A DNA stretch of 64,000 nt from NCBI GenBank assembly GCA_029747015.1, contig JAKOGI010000110.1, positions 857,233-921,232 of the forward strand, read 5' to 3'. Position 1 is the first letter of the stretch, and each line of letters starts with the position of its first letter. The stretch is from Carnegiea gigantea. Lineage: Eukaryota > Streptophyta > Magnoliopsida > Caryophyllales > Cactaceae. Below the pieces are notes generated by a model. The model was not told the origin of the DNA. It ran no database searches and worked only from the letters and a program-made list of their open reading frames with translations. A program made the position numbers and the translations under genes. Shown in pieces: positions 34,422 through 47,930 of this stretch.

Positions 34422-37400
34422 TTATAGTTGCCACCATTTGCGATGTTTCATCTTCTTCTTCAGCTCTGCAGCCATTGAGGCAAAGTCTTGTGCACCGTTG
34501 GCTAGCTCTTCACTATTTTGTGCGATCCTCTGCAAAAGATTGCAAGAGAAACTCATTCAGAAGAAATAAAATAACAAACAAGAATCAAGTGAATCAAGAC
34601 ATAAGACTGAACGCATTAGAAAAGTGTTGCTATTCGTCAATTTCCAGCCTTAGACTACAAATGCGCTAAATTAGAAACTTTTTTGGGGGGGAGGTCAGGG
34701 GAGGCATTCACACAAGGCGCAAAGGTCAATGCAGGCAGGACTGAAACCGAGGTTTCTGGCAACAATTCCTCAAAAACTTTACCAATTGAGACAACTCATA
34801 TCCACGCTAAATCAGAAACTTTAAGCAATACAAATAGCTTTGATCCCTTCGCATCCTGCCATAGGCAGGACCCATTTTGGAGGCACTGAGTTAAATGTAT
34901 GAGGCTAACAATTTTGTTTCTCATGCAGTAGCAATGAAGCAGATAAGTCAGTAACAACTAGCAGACATCATCAAAGTGGGTCCAGGCTGTAGGCGGCAGC
35001 AATAAAGGGGAAGAACAAATAGAAGAATGAGCGACAGTGCAACTACACATGAACACAAACCTAAGTCCATCTCTGCACCTTTGCCCTTTGTCTTTGTTGA
35101 AAAGAGCACAAGATAGTAAGGATTTGTCTCTAGGAACAACCTCTCTATTTTGTCAAGGGTGTATACATCACAGGTACATCTCCCTTATCCTACTTTTGTG
35201 GGATCAACATCGGTTTTCATTGAGGGGAAGGGGCTCAAATCCATTGGAGTGTATTAATCCAAGCAACTTGGTTCCGCAGTATAAATTAACTTTCGTGAGC
35301 CCTCCACTAGCTTACGTTTAACAGCTGCTGGACCGTTAGGTCCATTATTGTGGCAATGGAAGGCCTATACACTTTCCAACTGGTCGTAGTTGATGAATAG
35401 TGAAGGGCTTAGAATCCCTTAAAAGCTCTAGAAAGATAGAGTAACTGGATGAAGTAGGAAGACCAGACAAAGAATTTTAGCATACGCTAATGTTCAAAAA
35501 CTCTCATAAATGTTAAAAACATATCCATTAGCCAGTTTAGACGCAGACAACAGAATGAAATGGAGCTGGTCCACAGAGAGGTCCCCAGACACAAAGCCAG
35601 TTTAGACGGGGGGGCACCCGGGTGGGGGTGGAATGAAGTGGTTAGCCATGGTAAAGAAGCAAGTCAAATAACCATAGTAATGCACGAGCAGTGATAAAAT
35701 TCAGACACAGCAATAGATGGGAAAAGGTTAAGGAAATGCAAGCCTAGATGCTACTGTTACTTTCCATCCACTAATGTTTTTCATTAACTAGTGTAATTCT
35801 TACACTTTTTGTGCTGGAAGTACGACTTAGACACAGCATAAGATGATAATGATATTACCTCAAGTTTTTCTTGCCGTTCCAGGAGCTTGTTTCTTGCGTC
35901 TAATGCAGCAGCATGAGCTGAAGTGAGATCCGGGGAATCCTGGATAAAAGTTATACATATGAGCAGTTCGTTTCATTTATTGGAAAGGCAGAGAAACAAG
36001 AAAAATCAAATGTTAGGATTTTTTATCCGTGCCTTTCTGTATTGGGCTCTGATTTCATCCACTGTTCTTTGCTTTGGTTTTGTCTCAGGGGTCAGAATCA
36101 CACCACCAAATAGTTTTTTTCTATCATTTTTCTTGCCTGCATGTTGAAAGTCACGCAGTATATGACTCCAGAACTTAAAAAGGATGAAAAACAAATCATA
36201 AGTTCTGCAGCACACCTTTCTTTTTGGTTTCACTTTTGTTATCTGTAGGTGAGGTATGTGGCGGTCCCCCAGGCTTTATATTATCTGGTTGATCAGCAAC
36301 GGGAAAAAAGGAACTTAGAAAGAGGACAAAGCAAGAAATGCGATGAAAACTAAACAAGTCACTAACCAATATTAAGCTCGATAACCTCCCCAGAGACATT
36401 GGAAGCTTCAGATGAGCTTGCAGGAGATCTCGAAAAAATTTTATCTAAAGATGAATGGATGGAATTTTGACTCCCCTCAGGTTCTGGAGTTTCAGATTCT
36501 TTGCTTGCTTTTAAGCCACCCATTATTCCACCCAGAATCTTTGCTGGCTGCAAATCAATGCAAGAAGACAGGCACACATGCTCAAGATCTAAACATACTC
36601 CCCAGCGCCCCCCCCCCCCAAAAAAAAACAAAACAAAAAGAAAACAAAATCAAAGTGAAAAGTAGACGGAGCATGAACTATGATCAAGTTTGGTTTGCAT
36701 TAATCTTAGTAGTTACTTTCTCCAAAATAATAGGTTGTGCAATAGAACTATTCGTTCCGGAACAAGTATATTTTGACACTTCGAGATTAACTTTGCTTTA
36801 TGACACCCAAAAATACATATATTTGACATTCTTTGGGGAAAGAGGTTGTTATGGATAGGAACTAGAAAGTACATCTCTAATAACTTGAAATCACATTACC
36901 TTATTTTTCTTCTGAGTAGAAGAGGAACCCATATCCAAAGCAGCTGCGAGGGTCTTGTCATGAAGACACGGTAAAGATTGTGGGATTCTAGCATCAGAAG
37001 AAAAGGAAAAATAAAATCAAAGCAGAAAGCTATCTGCTTTTGGGCATTCCAACCGCACATTTATTCAACCAGTATGCAGAAAGGAGAGGGATGAGAGGCC
37101 CTTGGGCAAAGGTTGAACATGAAATACCTGAAATCATTGTCACGCGCCAAAAGAGAGACAACGGCAAATTCACAACCATTTACCTAAACAGATATAAATT
37201 TAAGGTCTTATTAACACATATAGGGATAGAAGAGGCTACTAGATGATACAAGTTAGGACTATGCTGATATCACACTATTCGCAAGCATGGCGAGCTACTC
37301 CAGGGTCACAACTTCAGTCAGAGAGGATGACATTGCAAATGGAACACTTTTCAGGATTTTTGGGAAGGAAGAACAAGCGCTCACATGGACCATAAGGGCA

Positions 37401-40400
37401 AGTAGCTGTCCATAATCTGATTTTGTCATCTAGACTAACCATTTGGTCCCTAATCCCTCTTCTCAACTTGGCCAAAATAAACTAGCTATATAAATAATCT
37501 ATAAGGGATAGTAGCCAGTCTAGCTGTTTTTTGACACAGCTTACTATACGCATCAATGATGTCAAGGTCTGGTTGAGATCAAAGAATTCACAATGGGTTT
37601 GAAGTTGAAAATTCAAGAAATTTGGAGGATGGCAATCCATAATCACAAATAATTTTAAGGTTCTGCCTGACCTGATTTATTATGGTAATGTTTAGAGTCT
37701 ATTGGGCCTTTGTGTTTGTATATTCGGCAATATGTTGTGAACTGTGCAAAAACGGTCCAGAGGATGCATCAAGTCAGGGGGCAAAGACTCCAAAATCATA
37801 CCTTCGGTCAACGCTCACCAGCTCTAAGTGCATCCTATAGATGCATTCATGAATTTAATGGTAACGTAGGTAAATGCAAATTAACAAATGGCGTTAACAA
37901 AGAAAGAAAGCAACGAACCAATGCAATTTGGCCATTTTCTGCAGAACTCATAGATTTGTCCATATCGGTCTTGAAAGTCCATCGCAAGATTGGCATTAAG
38001 GACAGCTCCCCCAAGGGTTCAAGATTTGGCAATGACCTGCCATTTACAACATCAACCACAATAATATATCACCCAGGAATATTCCAGTGGTCACACAGAA
38101 ATTTCACAAGTCCACAAATGAACAATGTGTATATCCCTCTACTATTTCTGAGTTTATGACACCATGTTTTGTAATGGTCATGAGATAACAGACTCCTGAG
38201 TTCAGAGTTTGAGATGTCAGCGGAATGTATCTTTCCGATTTCTTTATGAGTTTCTTGTGACAGAAACATTAAAGATGAAGGGTAAAGCAAATATTTCTTG
38301 TGACAGAAAGGACTTCTAGAAGGTCATTATCTAGTGTTGTATTTCAGTAGATCTTTTAAAAGAATATGTGCAACTGCACAATATAGAAAAAGAAAATGTT
38401 TTGGTCATCCTTGACTATGGACTAGGTAACTTCCTTGTACAGACAGGCATATTACATGCCAGCAGAAGAATGCCGTACTCATATCCAATTTTTCTGAGAA
38501 ATTGAGGGAAGGACAATGTTTATGCATGAATCACCTAATCTCAATGGAACCAGTTTGATGAACTACAATCAGTCCGCATGTCTTTTTATCTTTCTTGAAG
38601 ATGGCTGTCCAGCAACTGGTTGTCAGAAGATTTACGTCTTGGATGCTCTCAGCACTTCCCTGTTAAAACCGTGTAAGATAGTTATTGTTAAGGGGTGGAA
38701 TGATGCTCTCTTTTTTTTTTGGGGGGGGGGGGGATTACTAAAATGGAAATAAGCACAAGACAAGAACCTGGACCACGGACTTCAAAGAGTACATCTGTAT
38801 CACATTTGTGCAACAAAGTAAAATCTGCAAGTCCGCTGTGCTCTGCGCTGAGTTTGATGATCTGTCTACTCCATCCCAATTGCGTTCACAGTGATCATTA
38901 ATTTGCGCAGATTCAGATTTCTTCTTCTTCTTCTTTGGAGGCAACAAGTGCATATGTTTACCCTCAGACACATCCACAACATACTTGGCACCATCTGCAG
39001 AAATCTCATCTTGGTAACCTTAAGATGGATGTTCAAAGGAATGTTAACAAACCAATCAACCAGATTACTTGCCTAGAATGTACAAGGAAATTGCAGTTGA
39101 CTCCTTGCCATGGTTTTGGGGAAAAGAGCAAATGACATTGCCGTTGGAGCCATCAAGAACAGCAACATGCAAGTCACTCCTCAAGGCAAATATCAACTCT
39201 TTTGCAGGTTCACTACGCCCATGAGATTCAGATTTATCAGAGGTAGTTGTCGAGTCACAAGAGCCTTGAAGTATTGCCGGTGAAAAGGAAACGACAGGGG
39301 CACTTGGGCTGGGGTGAGTGCCCCTAAGAAACAAAGCAGAAGGCGGGTTTATATTCAGCATTGCAACCTGGAATGGAGCAAAATTTTGTAAATGCCAACA
39401 ATATCAGCCTGTTAAATGACTAATTAGCAACAGATATTAGAAAAAGCAATTTTTGACACAGTTGATTATGATAATGCAGTCACCTGCCCACTTCTATAGC
39501 CAACAGCAAGTCTGGTTCCAAGATTTGTGTATCTTAAAGTAGACACAGGAGAAGCAACCAGGTTAAACACAGCAGATAAAGGAGATCCCTTTCCTTGATC
39601 TTGATCGCAAACTTCAAAAGGTACACACAAGGACCAATAAGCTCAGTTTGCTAGCAAGGAACAAGCTATACGCAAGAAATAAGAAAAATAGTGTCATGCT
39701 GGAACACTAGATTGAATAAGTCATACTTGATGCATGTGGAGATGGAAAGAAATCATTGAACTGTACTTGCACGAGAACAAGGTCCGAGTCTCCAACAGCA
39801 ATAGTTTTCAAAACAATCATCACATACTGGCTTAAGCACTGAAATCTCATAAATTAAGTTCTTTCTTCAGCTATACTAGAGAATAGGTGATACTTCCATG
39901 TTTTTTGAATAAAAGATCCCATAAAACTCCACAAGGATCTACTAAGGGGTTCTATGAATGTTCTTCATAATGAGTTCATGCCCCACAGGTTGACAAGACA
40001 GACCAATCTTTTTGTATTGATACAATCTTTTTTTTTCTTTTTTTGGGATAAACTTATGCACACAACGGAGGGAGAGTGGAACCTTGGCATCTCTTGTGGA
40101 AACCAAGCACCTTACCACTAGGCTCCCCAAGGGAGCTCTTATTGATAAATTTTTAGAATGACAATTGATATCAAATGTCAAATGTCAAATGTCAAATGCA
40201 ACTTCAATCACTCTCTTTTACTTTTCCTCAAAGTTCTGAAGGATTATTCAACAGGAAAGTGGCAACAGGGCTACATGATATTACATTATGCCAGTAAGTA
40301 ATTCTATAACTATAATAGTTTATCTCCAGAACATTTCCATTCAGGAGGTGTCAATAAATTACACTTGATTATTTGTTAGAACACAAACTGATCATCAACA

Positions 40401-43400
40401 TTGCAGAATATCGAGCCTCTCGAAGTCATGAATGGCTATGCATAGTATCACCATTGATTAAAAAGTCTTGGCTTCATCTTCTCTGTGGAATTTTATACTT
40501 TTATATCACCCAATCATGCACTCAGTAAAAAGGGCAAATTTTTTCCTCATAACAATCTTGGTTATAACACAAAAGACAACACTCAACATGGTGCCCCAGA
40601 CTCAACTGCTTCAATAAATAGGACTAAGATTGTGACAAGGTGATAGGAGGACAGAGAATCTATTATGTGCTTCAGACCACACCTTCAATTTTAGTTTCTG
40701 TTACAACAAGTAAGTTAGTCTCATCACAATTCCCGCAGAGATTGTAAAGACGAACCTGTATCACAAAGAACAAGGTCAGTACTAAACCTCCAGAAAGATA
40801 ATGGAAATTCAGGAATTCAAGGTCTCACCAAGCCACTGTCACTACCAATAGCTATAAATAGAGTTTCAGAACAGAAATCCAATGCAGAAACTGGTGCAGT
40901 TACTCCTGTGACAGAGACACCTTTGACCTGCAACACCACATTATTTGAAGCATGAGGCCAACACCTCCCAAATACTTTCAGGTCAATAAGTAGTTCCAAG
41001 CACAGAGAAAAGAAAGTATCATGTCTATGCCTTCAGACACCATGCCAACCTCTGGATCTAAAGTGAAAAGAGGTAACAGCAATGGATATGTTGCATCCCA
41101 TATTCGAACTGACCCATCCTGGTATCCGGCTATGTACAGCCTTTCAATATTTCTCTCTCCCGGAATTGTCATATGGCAAGGAACTCCTCCATTTAGGGGC
41201 CACTTCAAAACCTTATCATTCGACTGATGTCCATCTTGAAGCCCTGCAGTCACAACCTTCTAAGAAACAGACATAATTAATGAACAGAAAAGATCCATAA
41301 GCACAACAGATGACAATGAAGTCACTCATGCGTGAAATCTACTCATACCTCCGACCAAGCCACTGAACACTTTGTATTTCCTTGTACTGAAATGAACCTT
41401 CCGACGGTCAAGTGTGGTTCAGCTGTTGGTAAAGCACTCCTGTAATGGATGGGAGTGCAAGATTTATCTTTCTGAGAAATTAGTCCTGACAAGCACGAAC
41501 TGTCATAAAATTCCAGCTGGCCAGGACTGCTCAATATAAAAAGTGATGCAGCTTCAGTATTCTCCAGCACACTGAAACTTTGAAGCAAAATCATATCTAA
41601 GTAAGGTCCTTGAAGGTTGATGTTTACTCGAACAACATTCTTCAGAGCTTCTTTCTGAGGCGACCATTCAAGACTCAAGATCTGTAAAATTCACAACAGA
41701 GGTCAATATCAATGTCCAAATCATGCAATGATGCAGAGAGTTGAACTTCAACGCTTGAACAGATAACCTAAACGAACTACTCAGAAAAAGATGAGTTTTG
41801 CTGCTTTTACAAAAGATCGAAATTATCCAAGAAGAGAATAATCAGGTACAACTACAGCAAAGAAGAACGTATTTGGTGTTATCTTTAAATCTTGACGAAA
41901 TCATGCACATATTTGTCAATTTGCATGTAGGAAATTTGAAAACCAACTCAAAATGCCATTTACAGCCTCTCACAAGGCTCTGACGCAAGGAAGCCAGGGA
42001 AAGTCAGATGTATGCACTGCTACCTGGCTACTAGAGAAGCTGTTTCTGGCCCTAGATTAGACAATCATCAACTGAAATGTGTGAAAGATATAGCATGCTT
42101 AAATAAAGAACAGAAGACAGGCTTCTTTCTGTAGTTAATCACCAACTATTCTATAGCGTGATCATTTAACTTCTAGAGGCACAGAACTGATGTAGGCATA
42201 GCTGAAAAATGCTGAATTCTCCAACTGTATAATCAGGATTCAACAGCAGTTATTACCAATAAATAATCATATACTAACTCTAGAACTTGAAAACGCTTAA
42301 CAAGAACGTCTAAAGCTTAAGTTAGAAATAGACCGTGAGGGCTTCAGCAGATCCAATTTCATCACCACCGTACACAAATAGGTATCCACCATGATCACTG
42401 TTTAGTCCGCTGGAAGACCAGTGCAAACCAACCACAGGGGACCTCTTATTGGGCGTCCCATTAAAGAAAGAAAGAAATTTCTTATTGAACGATGGCAGCT
42501 GGAGCTTGACCACAATGTCAGCAAGTTTTCCAGTTTTGCTATCTTTGGTCGTTGCATCACCAGACAAATTCCACAAGAAAATATCTCCATCAGTGTAGCC
42601 AACAGCTAGAATTGAACCATCTAAGGAAGCCCAACAAAGAGAGACTATCTGCTTATCCTCTTGTTTGTCGTCAGATCTTTGATCCTTTTGTTCACTGCCT
42701 CCAGCATTTTCAGAAGTGTTATAGCCTCTGATAAGAACAAGCTCTTCTCTACTAACATCCCATAGAACAAGTACTCCATTATCATATGCTAACAGCACCC
42801 TGCAAGAAAATCATCTGAATTTAATAAAATGGAAAGAAATCCAATCTTGGTAAGCACATAAACATAGCAAAGCGGGAGGAGTGGGGGGAGGGGCTTGCAC
42901 CCTAATATGCTTGATGTGCTTTTCACATAATCTCCTTATCATATTCTAGTGAACTCAAGCAATGCTAGTGTGCACCAATTGGAATATTGGTGCTGCTAAT
43001 TCCTGTACATATGTCATCTGGCACATCTAACAAGCCTGAAGGGACACCTAAACATGTCACTCGAATAATTATTGTGGAAACTGGATAGTCTAGCGACAGG
43101 CATTACACTAATAGTCTTCAAGAACAATTATCAGGGGCACTCTCCGGGGGATATCCTTCACAATTTTTTTCTTCTCTACAGTAGTCTCCACAATTTGTTT
43201 TAACATACAACAGGCAACAGAAGGATAAACGATAAGTGACTTTTGAGTTTTGATGCCTAAAAACGCCACATAAGCTGGATCTGGATCCCATGTCTCTATG
43301 AGATAGTCTATCGAGACAAGGATTCTTTCTATTTAGATGACACAGGGGTGTTTATTTCTTCTACGTTCCTTCATCAAGTGTAAGGTTACCCTGAAGTTAG

Positions 43401-46400
43401 ACAACCCAAATATATATTTGGTAGGTGGAAATGCCCATGTTCTCCTCACAGCTATCTGGGATATAATGGTTTGACTAGCTTCCCTATACGCTCGGCAAGC
43501 AGGGGATCGTTTGGAGAATCCGCATTACAGAATTCAAGAATCTGAAACCCCCTCTCATATTTGAGGACATCTTCTCCTAGAAGCTTCGTCCATTATGTAG
43601 TCACTAGGACTTTATCTCAGGTCTTTCTATCACTTTCTACCCTCAGGTATCCCAGATAATGTCCAGTTATTACCCAAATCCAGTAGAGGTATTAAGTTTG
43701 AGACAAAGATTGCAGAATTCAGAGTAACACTAAAATTTGAAAAGCAATAAAGTGTTTCAAAAGATAAACTGTGCAATAAATAAATTCTTAAAAAGAAACT
43801 CATGCCTCTGAAGCTTTAAACCATGAGACCAAATAGAGGAGCTCCAAGTAATTCTTATCTTGCCTATTTCCACGAGTACATGGCTGAGGAAGAACGCCAA
43901 CAACAGACTGATGATTTAGCAATGTAATCCCAGCAGCTTCTGTAAGTTAAACAATAATATATAGCATGTGTCACAACTTATAAAGTGCAAAAAAGCTACA
44001 ATCTTTCAGAACGTTCAAAAGATAGAGGCCCTTAAGAACTCAACTAGCTACAACATAATCCGTATTAGTATTTCACATGTCGAAGTACAAGATACAAAAT
44101 CGATGCGACTAACTTACATACTGAAGAAGAGATAATGAAAAGGACAAGATTACAAGTTATCGTGCAATTATCTGACTCACTTGAATTCAACTCGTTGAGA
44201 ATCAAAAGTAAATCAGGAAGTGAGAAACTGAGAAGGAAAGCCGAAAAGCAAGAATTGGCCAATATGACAAGTGAATGGATGGACAAGCATGCAAACAACA
44301 AAGAAAAAGAGCCAAGTATGCCTCTTATAATTGGAAATGCACCTTTGGACAATGTCATCTCTCCATACTACATGCTCTTATGAAAGTTGAAATATGGTGT
44401 CAATAGATTCGCTATAATTGGATTATTTGGACTCTTAGGCTAATGACCTCCAAGTCGCTCCAACAGTGGAACCTCATGTTTGCTCTATTAAGCAAAACAT
44501 GTCGAATGCATTTAGGAGAAAATAGTCCATGGTAGGGTGTCTCCCACTCTATATAGATATCAAACGTGAGAATGAATTGGGAACTACATAGTCATTTCAC
44601 AAAAAAATCCTTAAACATAGGAGTTTGGCAAAATCTCCATAAACGTTGTGAAGGTAAAACAACATCAGCACCCAACGCAAGTCCTGCCTAGATAGAGGTT
44701 GGGAAGGTCTAGATATAGGCAGTCTTAAAGGAGAGTAATTCTAACAGAAACCCACCCCCACCCCCCCACCCCCCCCAAAAAAAAACTCTGAAATTGGTTT
44801 TTGGTTTTTACTGGTAAAAACTTTTCTGTACAAAAATAAGAGATAAGGGAAGGAGATAACTACAATAACCATTCCTAATGAGAGCGAGCACATTAAAGTC
44901 AAACAACAACAAAATGAGACATCATAAATTTCTTATTCTAAATAGCAATCTTACAACCCGCCCTCCCCCAAAAAGGGAACAAAAAAGGGAAAAGAAAAGG
45001 AAAATAAGGGGGAAGGATCCCACTTCAAGATCTGATTTACGTCCATTAGCAGCTAGTCCCAATCCCATCGTGAAAGTTCCTAAAAACAGACCTTCGCATT
45101 AAAGGATTGTGTATTGGAGTTTAGAAGGCTGTTAACTTTGGACATTCAAGTTTTAGAAAAAGATCTACCTTGTGATGATAGATTTTGTTTGCAAAAAAGA
45201 GTTAATATCGCGATTCGAGTCTTCCGCATTTCATTGGATCTGGATCAAATAGACCGCATACCGCTAAAAGCCCTTGACAATGGAGCTATAAATGAACATC
45301 ATCATAAACAGCTAAAGCTAATAGAAGACTGCTGGAACATAAGTTACCTACTTGCCTATGTACATGTTCAACAGAACACTGCATTTATGGGAATTGGGAA
45401 GAACTTTTGCATACGATTAAACTAATGTCATTTAGCAAGAAGTTGCAGAGAAATGCATAAGTACAGAGTGAAAAGAATGGGTGAGCAAAAAATATTGATA
45501 GAAAGGCAATAACAAGGGGATCATTACCGGACACTGAATAAACTGGGATGGTAAATGGTTGCAGCAAGAGCTTTCTCTCTCCAATATCATACTTTAAAAC
45601 GGAGACCAATCCAAATTCATCTCCTATATACCTGCATTATAGTGTTAGAAATGCCTTAAGGCCAGAAGATACTAAGCTCGCTTTCTTCATCAATGAAGAG
45701 TACATGGTAATATGAATGTAAGTAATTACATGAAAGTGGTTTCTTGGATGACACCAAATGCAGTAATATTTGCTTTCCATTGCAAGGTAGAGGTTATACA
45801 TCTGTGCTCAAGATCCCACGCCTGTCAAAATAATTACCTGATGAGTACTACACACTTAATGGTCATAAAATGAGACTGTTGATTAGTAGATAGGATATCA
45901 AACAATCAAGTGAAACTGAGTAGAAGACCTTCTTGAAATCTAGAGTATACCTGAACATCATTTTCTTTAGAGATACTAATTAGGAAACCTTGATTCTGCA
46001 GGAACTGATAACAAGCAAAACATTAATTTATGCTGATATTTCATGGAAAGCAGTTGCCAGAAATTAAAAATTCTGTGCACCTCGTATCAGGTTACCTCTA
46101 AGTTTTTGAAAGGAATTTTCTTGGAAGATGTCAAGAGGCCTTCAATAGTGTCACTACCAATAACTTTAATCCTTCCATCACTGTTAAAGTCAAAAAATCA
46201 TGAGCAACTTGTCTAAATATGTCCATCCATATCTAGGTGACTAACTTCATCAGCTTTGAGAAGCAAAATATATTCGCAATCGACAGCAACAAGCCACACA
46301 GGTGTCATTCCCAGGCTTAGAACAAAATGCCTCTTGCCAGTACTCTTCATAAGACATTTTAGCTAGAAGACGATTTAAAAAGTGGAGCATTATTGGCTAG

Positions 46401-47264
46401 ATGTGTGCTATAGTAGTCCCATAGAAGGTTGAAGCCCTAATCTTAGTTATCAATGATAGACATAAGCAAGTTGGTACACTTGCAGTACAGTAGTCCCATA
46501 GTACATTATCCTAGAAACAATCTTAATCACATTTTTCAGCAAAAAGATCAGGAATTTAACTCACAAAGTCCCGACTGCCAAAAGCTGTTGAATGGGGTCG
46601 CACGCAAGACATGATGCTGTTGAGGGGATCCCATAGTGAGCAATAACCCGAGGGTTTAAGTCAATCTTGCCTTTCTGTAAATCATTATTTTGTTAACCAA
46701 TGAAAAAAATGACCAATAGACAGTAATACAACAACACCACCAAACAAAATAAGATTTTGTGAAAACATTTATCCAAGAAGCATTTTGTTAAAACCTTTAA
46801 TGAGACACAAACTAAGGATACACAATAGGGAAATCAATAGACAGTAATAGTACAATATAATTAAGGCTAACCCATTTAATAATTCATGTTAATTTGAGTG
46901 TCTAACCAGTGCCACCTAGCCAAAATCATCGATACTGAAAACCATCAAATTCGGTCGACCTTTATGAGTTATGACTGATTTTTTATGCGCAACCAATTCC
47001 AAGGACAATGATGTGTACAATTAAATGAACTAAATACAAAAATTTCAACTCCTTTGAGGATAACATCAAAGGAAAAAAAAAACGCATTCTCTTTCCTTGA
47101 ATTGTCACATACGAATAACAACATTCAGGATAAAGCATGACAAATGCAGAAAGCGACAAATGCTAAACCCTAATTATGATCAGAAACAGAAAACAGAGAA
47201 TTTCCCTCAAATCAAATGTGAAAGGGGTTACCTGATTATGCTTGAAGATTTTAGGAATAAACAT
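34422..47264 (-). CDS. Tomosyn/Lgl-like WD40 protein with C-terminal R-SNARE motif
   Basis: Likely a SNARE regulator of vesicle fusion at the plasma membrane (tomosyn family). 24 exons: 47232-47264, 46565-46674, 46096-46180, 45951-45995, 45730-45821, 45528-45631, 43864-43939, 42334-42799, 41349-41681, 41050-41259, 40829-40927, 40683-40755, 39484-39611, 39073-39367, 38768-38994, 38535-38659, 37919-38036, 37128-37183, 36900-36987, 36367-36547, 36216-36284, 36033-36136, 35859-35939, 34422-34529. Sum 3306 nt, 1101 aa, all phases agree. N-terminal WD40 blades (QAWDLEHR, VLVLWDVSRE, DIFLWNLSGD, SVRIWDATYP); Lgl-like middle. Residues about 1040-1101 are an R-SNARE coiled coil, LLERQEKLERIAQNSEEL with the zero-layer Arg, ending RKWWQL without a membrane anchor. 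Start MFIPKIFKHNQ is the first in-frame ATG and feeds exon 2. Introns 7, 14 and 22 have GC donors. The assignment to the tomosyn rather than Lgl branch rests on the SNARE tail. Confidence 0.93.
34680..34804 (-). mobile_element. tRNA-derived SINE in intron 23 of the tomosyn-like gene
   Basis: On the minus strand it has an A box in GTCTCAATTGGTAAAG and a B box GGTTTCAGTCC about 35 bp later, and ends in CCTCCCCCCCAAAAAA. It is flanked by a 16-bp target duplication with one mismatch, CGCTAAATTAGAAACT (34664-34679) and CGCTAAATCAGAAACT (34805-34820). At 125 bp it is complete or nearly so. The tRNA boxes are degenerate and it is not a tRNA gene. Confidence 0.85.
35125..35235 (+). mobile_element. 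Possible SINE/RTE 3' tail fragment
   Basis: GGAACAACCTCTCTATTTTG, then ACATCTCCCTTATCC and CTACTTTTGTGGGATCAAC, follows the same order of motifs as the RTE 3' UTRs here (CAGCCTCTCTATGG..ACATCTGAATCTCC..GTGGGACCC). Short and without target duplication, within intron 23. Confidence 0.4.
36606..36628. repeat. C-tract followed by A-tract
   Basis: About 13 C then 9 A in intron 19 of the tomosyn-like gene. Confidence 0.9.
38708..38736. repeat. T-tract followed by G-tract
   Basis: About 11 T then 15 G in intron 15 of the tomosyn-like gene, near exon 15; on the coding (minus) strand this reads C-run then A-run. Confidence 0.9.
40023..40139 (-). mobile_element. tRNA-derived SINE in intron 12 of the tomosyn-like gene
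   Basis: Minus strand: A box in GAGCCTAGTGGTAAGGTGC, B box in AAGGTTCCACTC, and a tail TTTATCCCAAAAAAA. Flanked by TATTGATA on both sides (40015-40022 and 40140-40147), a probable target duplication. 117 bp. It belongs to a different subfamily from the SINE at 34680-34804, as its boxes and body differ. Confidence 0.75.
44750..44786. repeat. C-tract followed by A-tract
   Basis: Interrupted C-rich run (CCCCCACCCCCCCACCCCCC) then about 9 A, in intron 6 of the tomosyn-like gene. Confidence 0.9.
46722..46775 (-). mobile_element. RTE tail fragment in intron 1 of the tomosyn-like gene
   Basis: Minus strand reads GTTTTCACAAAATCTTATTT then GGTGGTGTTGTTGTATT. Both parts occur in the RTE 3' UTRs (TTTTCACAAAATCTTGTTTT at 50305, GTGTTGTTGTG at the end), with the middle deleted. 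Confidence 0.5.
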
Positions 47265-47659
47265 TGTAAATCGACGAACAAGGAGCTTCAAGAATTTGAA
47301 CTTTTCTTGGGTATCCTAAACTGCGAACGAATTCTTTGTTGTCTTCAAATTACACGAAGAAGCTCTTAGAATTTGGGATTGTGGATCAAATCAAAATGAC
47401 TAATGCTGGGATAATTATTTTGTGGAAATCGTGTACGAGAAGGATAGGAATAAAATTAGGGCACAATCTGGATTGGAATGTTGCTGGATTTTGATTGAAA
47501 TAATCAAAAATTTGGGGATTTTCATGTCTGGGGTTTGATTTGCAAATATTTTGATCGGAGACGGCGGGAAGCTAGGAGGGACCGTTGCTCTGAAGCTCTT
47601 GTTTGGTTCCGCGCTCTATTTATACTCACAGAAAATAATAGAAACATCTTAGAATTTAA
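47265..47659 (-). promoter_or_regulatory. Leader and proximal promoter of the tomosyn-like gene
   Basis: Upstream of the ATG at 47262-47264 on the minus strand. On that strand TATAAATAGAGCG lies near 47617-47629, a good TATA-box candidate about 355 bp before the ATG, implying a 5' leader of roughly 320 nt. A Harbinger-like MITE begins 30 bp further upstream. Confidence 0.5.
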
Positions 47660-47930
47660 GATCATGTTTGATAAAAACCTTTATGCCGCGCAGAAAAACT
47701 TTTTGGATCCATACATTAACTGTTTTATTTAATTTTGGTTAAAAAATTATTTAGATTATTTAGTTAAATAATTTTTTGTATTAGCTTTTGTAACTAAAAA
47801 GTTAATATACAAAAAGCTCATTTGATAATATAATCAGCAAAGTCAAATAATTAATACAATCAGCTAACAATTCAAAGATAGTGCAATCAACTAATAGCTA
47901 ATCGCTAGCAATTGACCGCTAAATAGGGCA
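47660..47930. mobile_element. Harbinger-like MITE in the tomosyn-like promoter
   Basis: 271 bp, flanked by TAA (47657-47659, 47931-47933). Ends GATCATGTTTGATAAAAACC and, on the other strand, TGCCCTATTTAGCGGTC. The interior has CAGCTAACAATTC motifs like the copy at 15605. Confidence 0.7.

Noticed and set aside
34700..34790. tRNA-like A and B boxes, considered as a tRNA gene
   Set aside because: The boxes are degenerate, no cloverleaf closes, and the target duplication and A-rich tail show a SINE.
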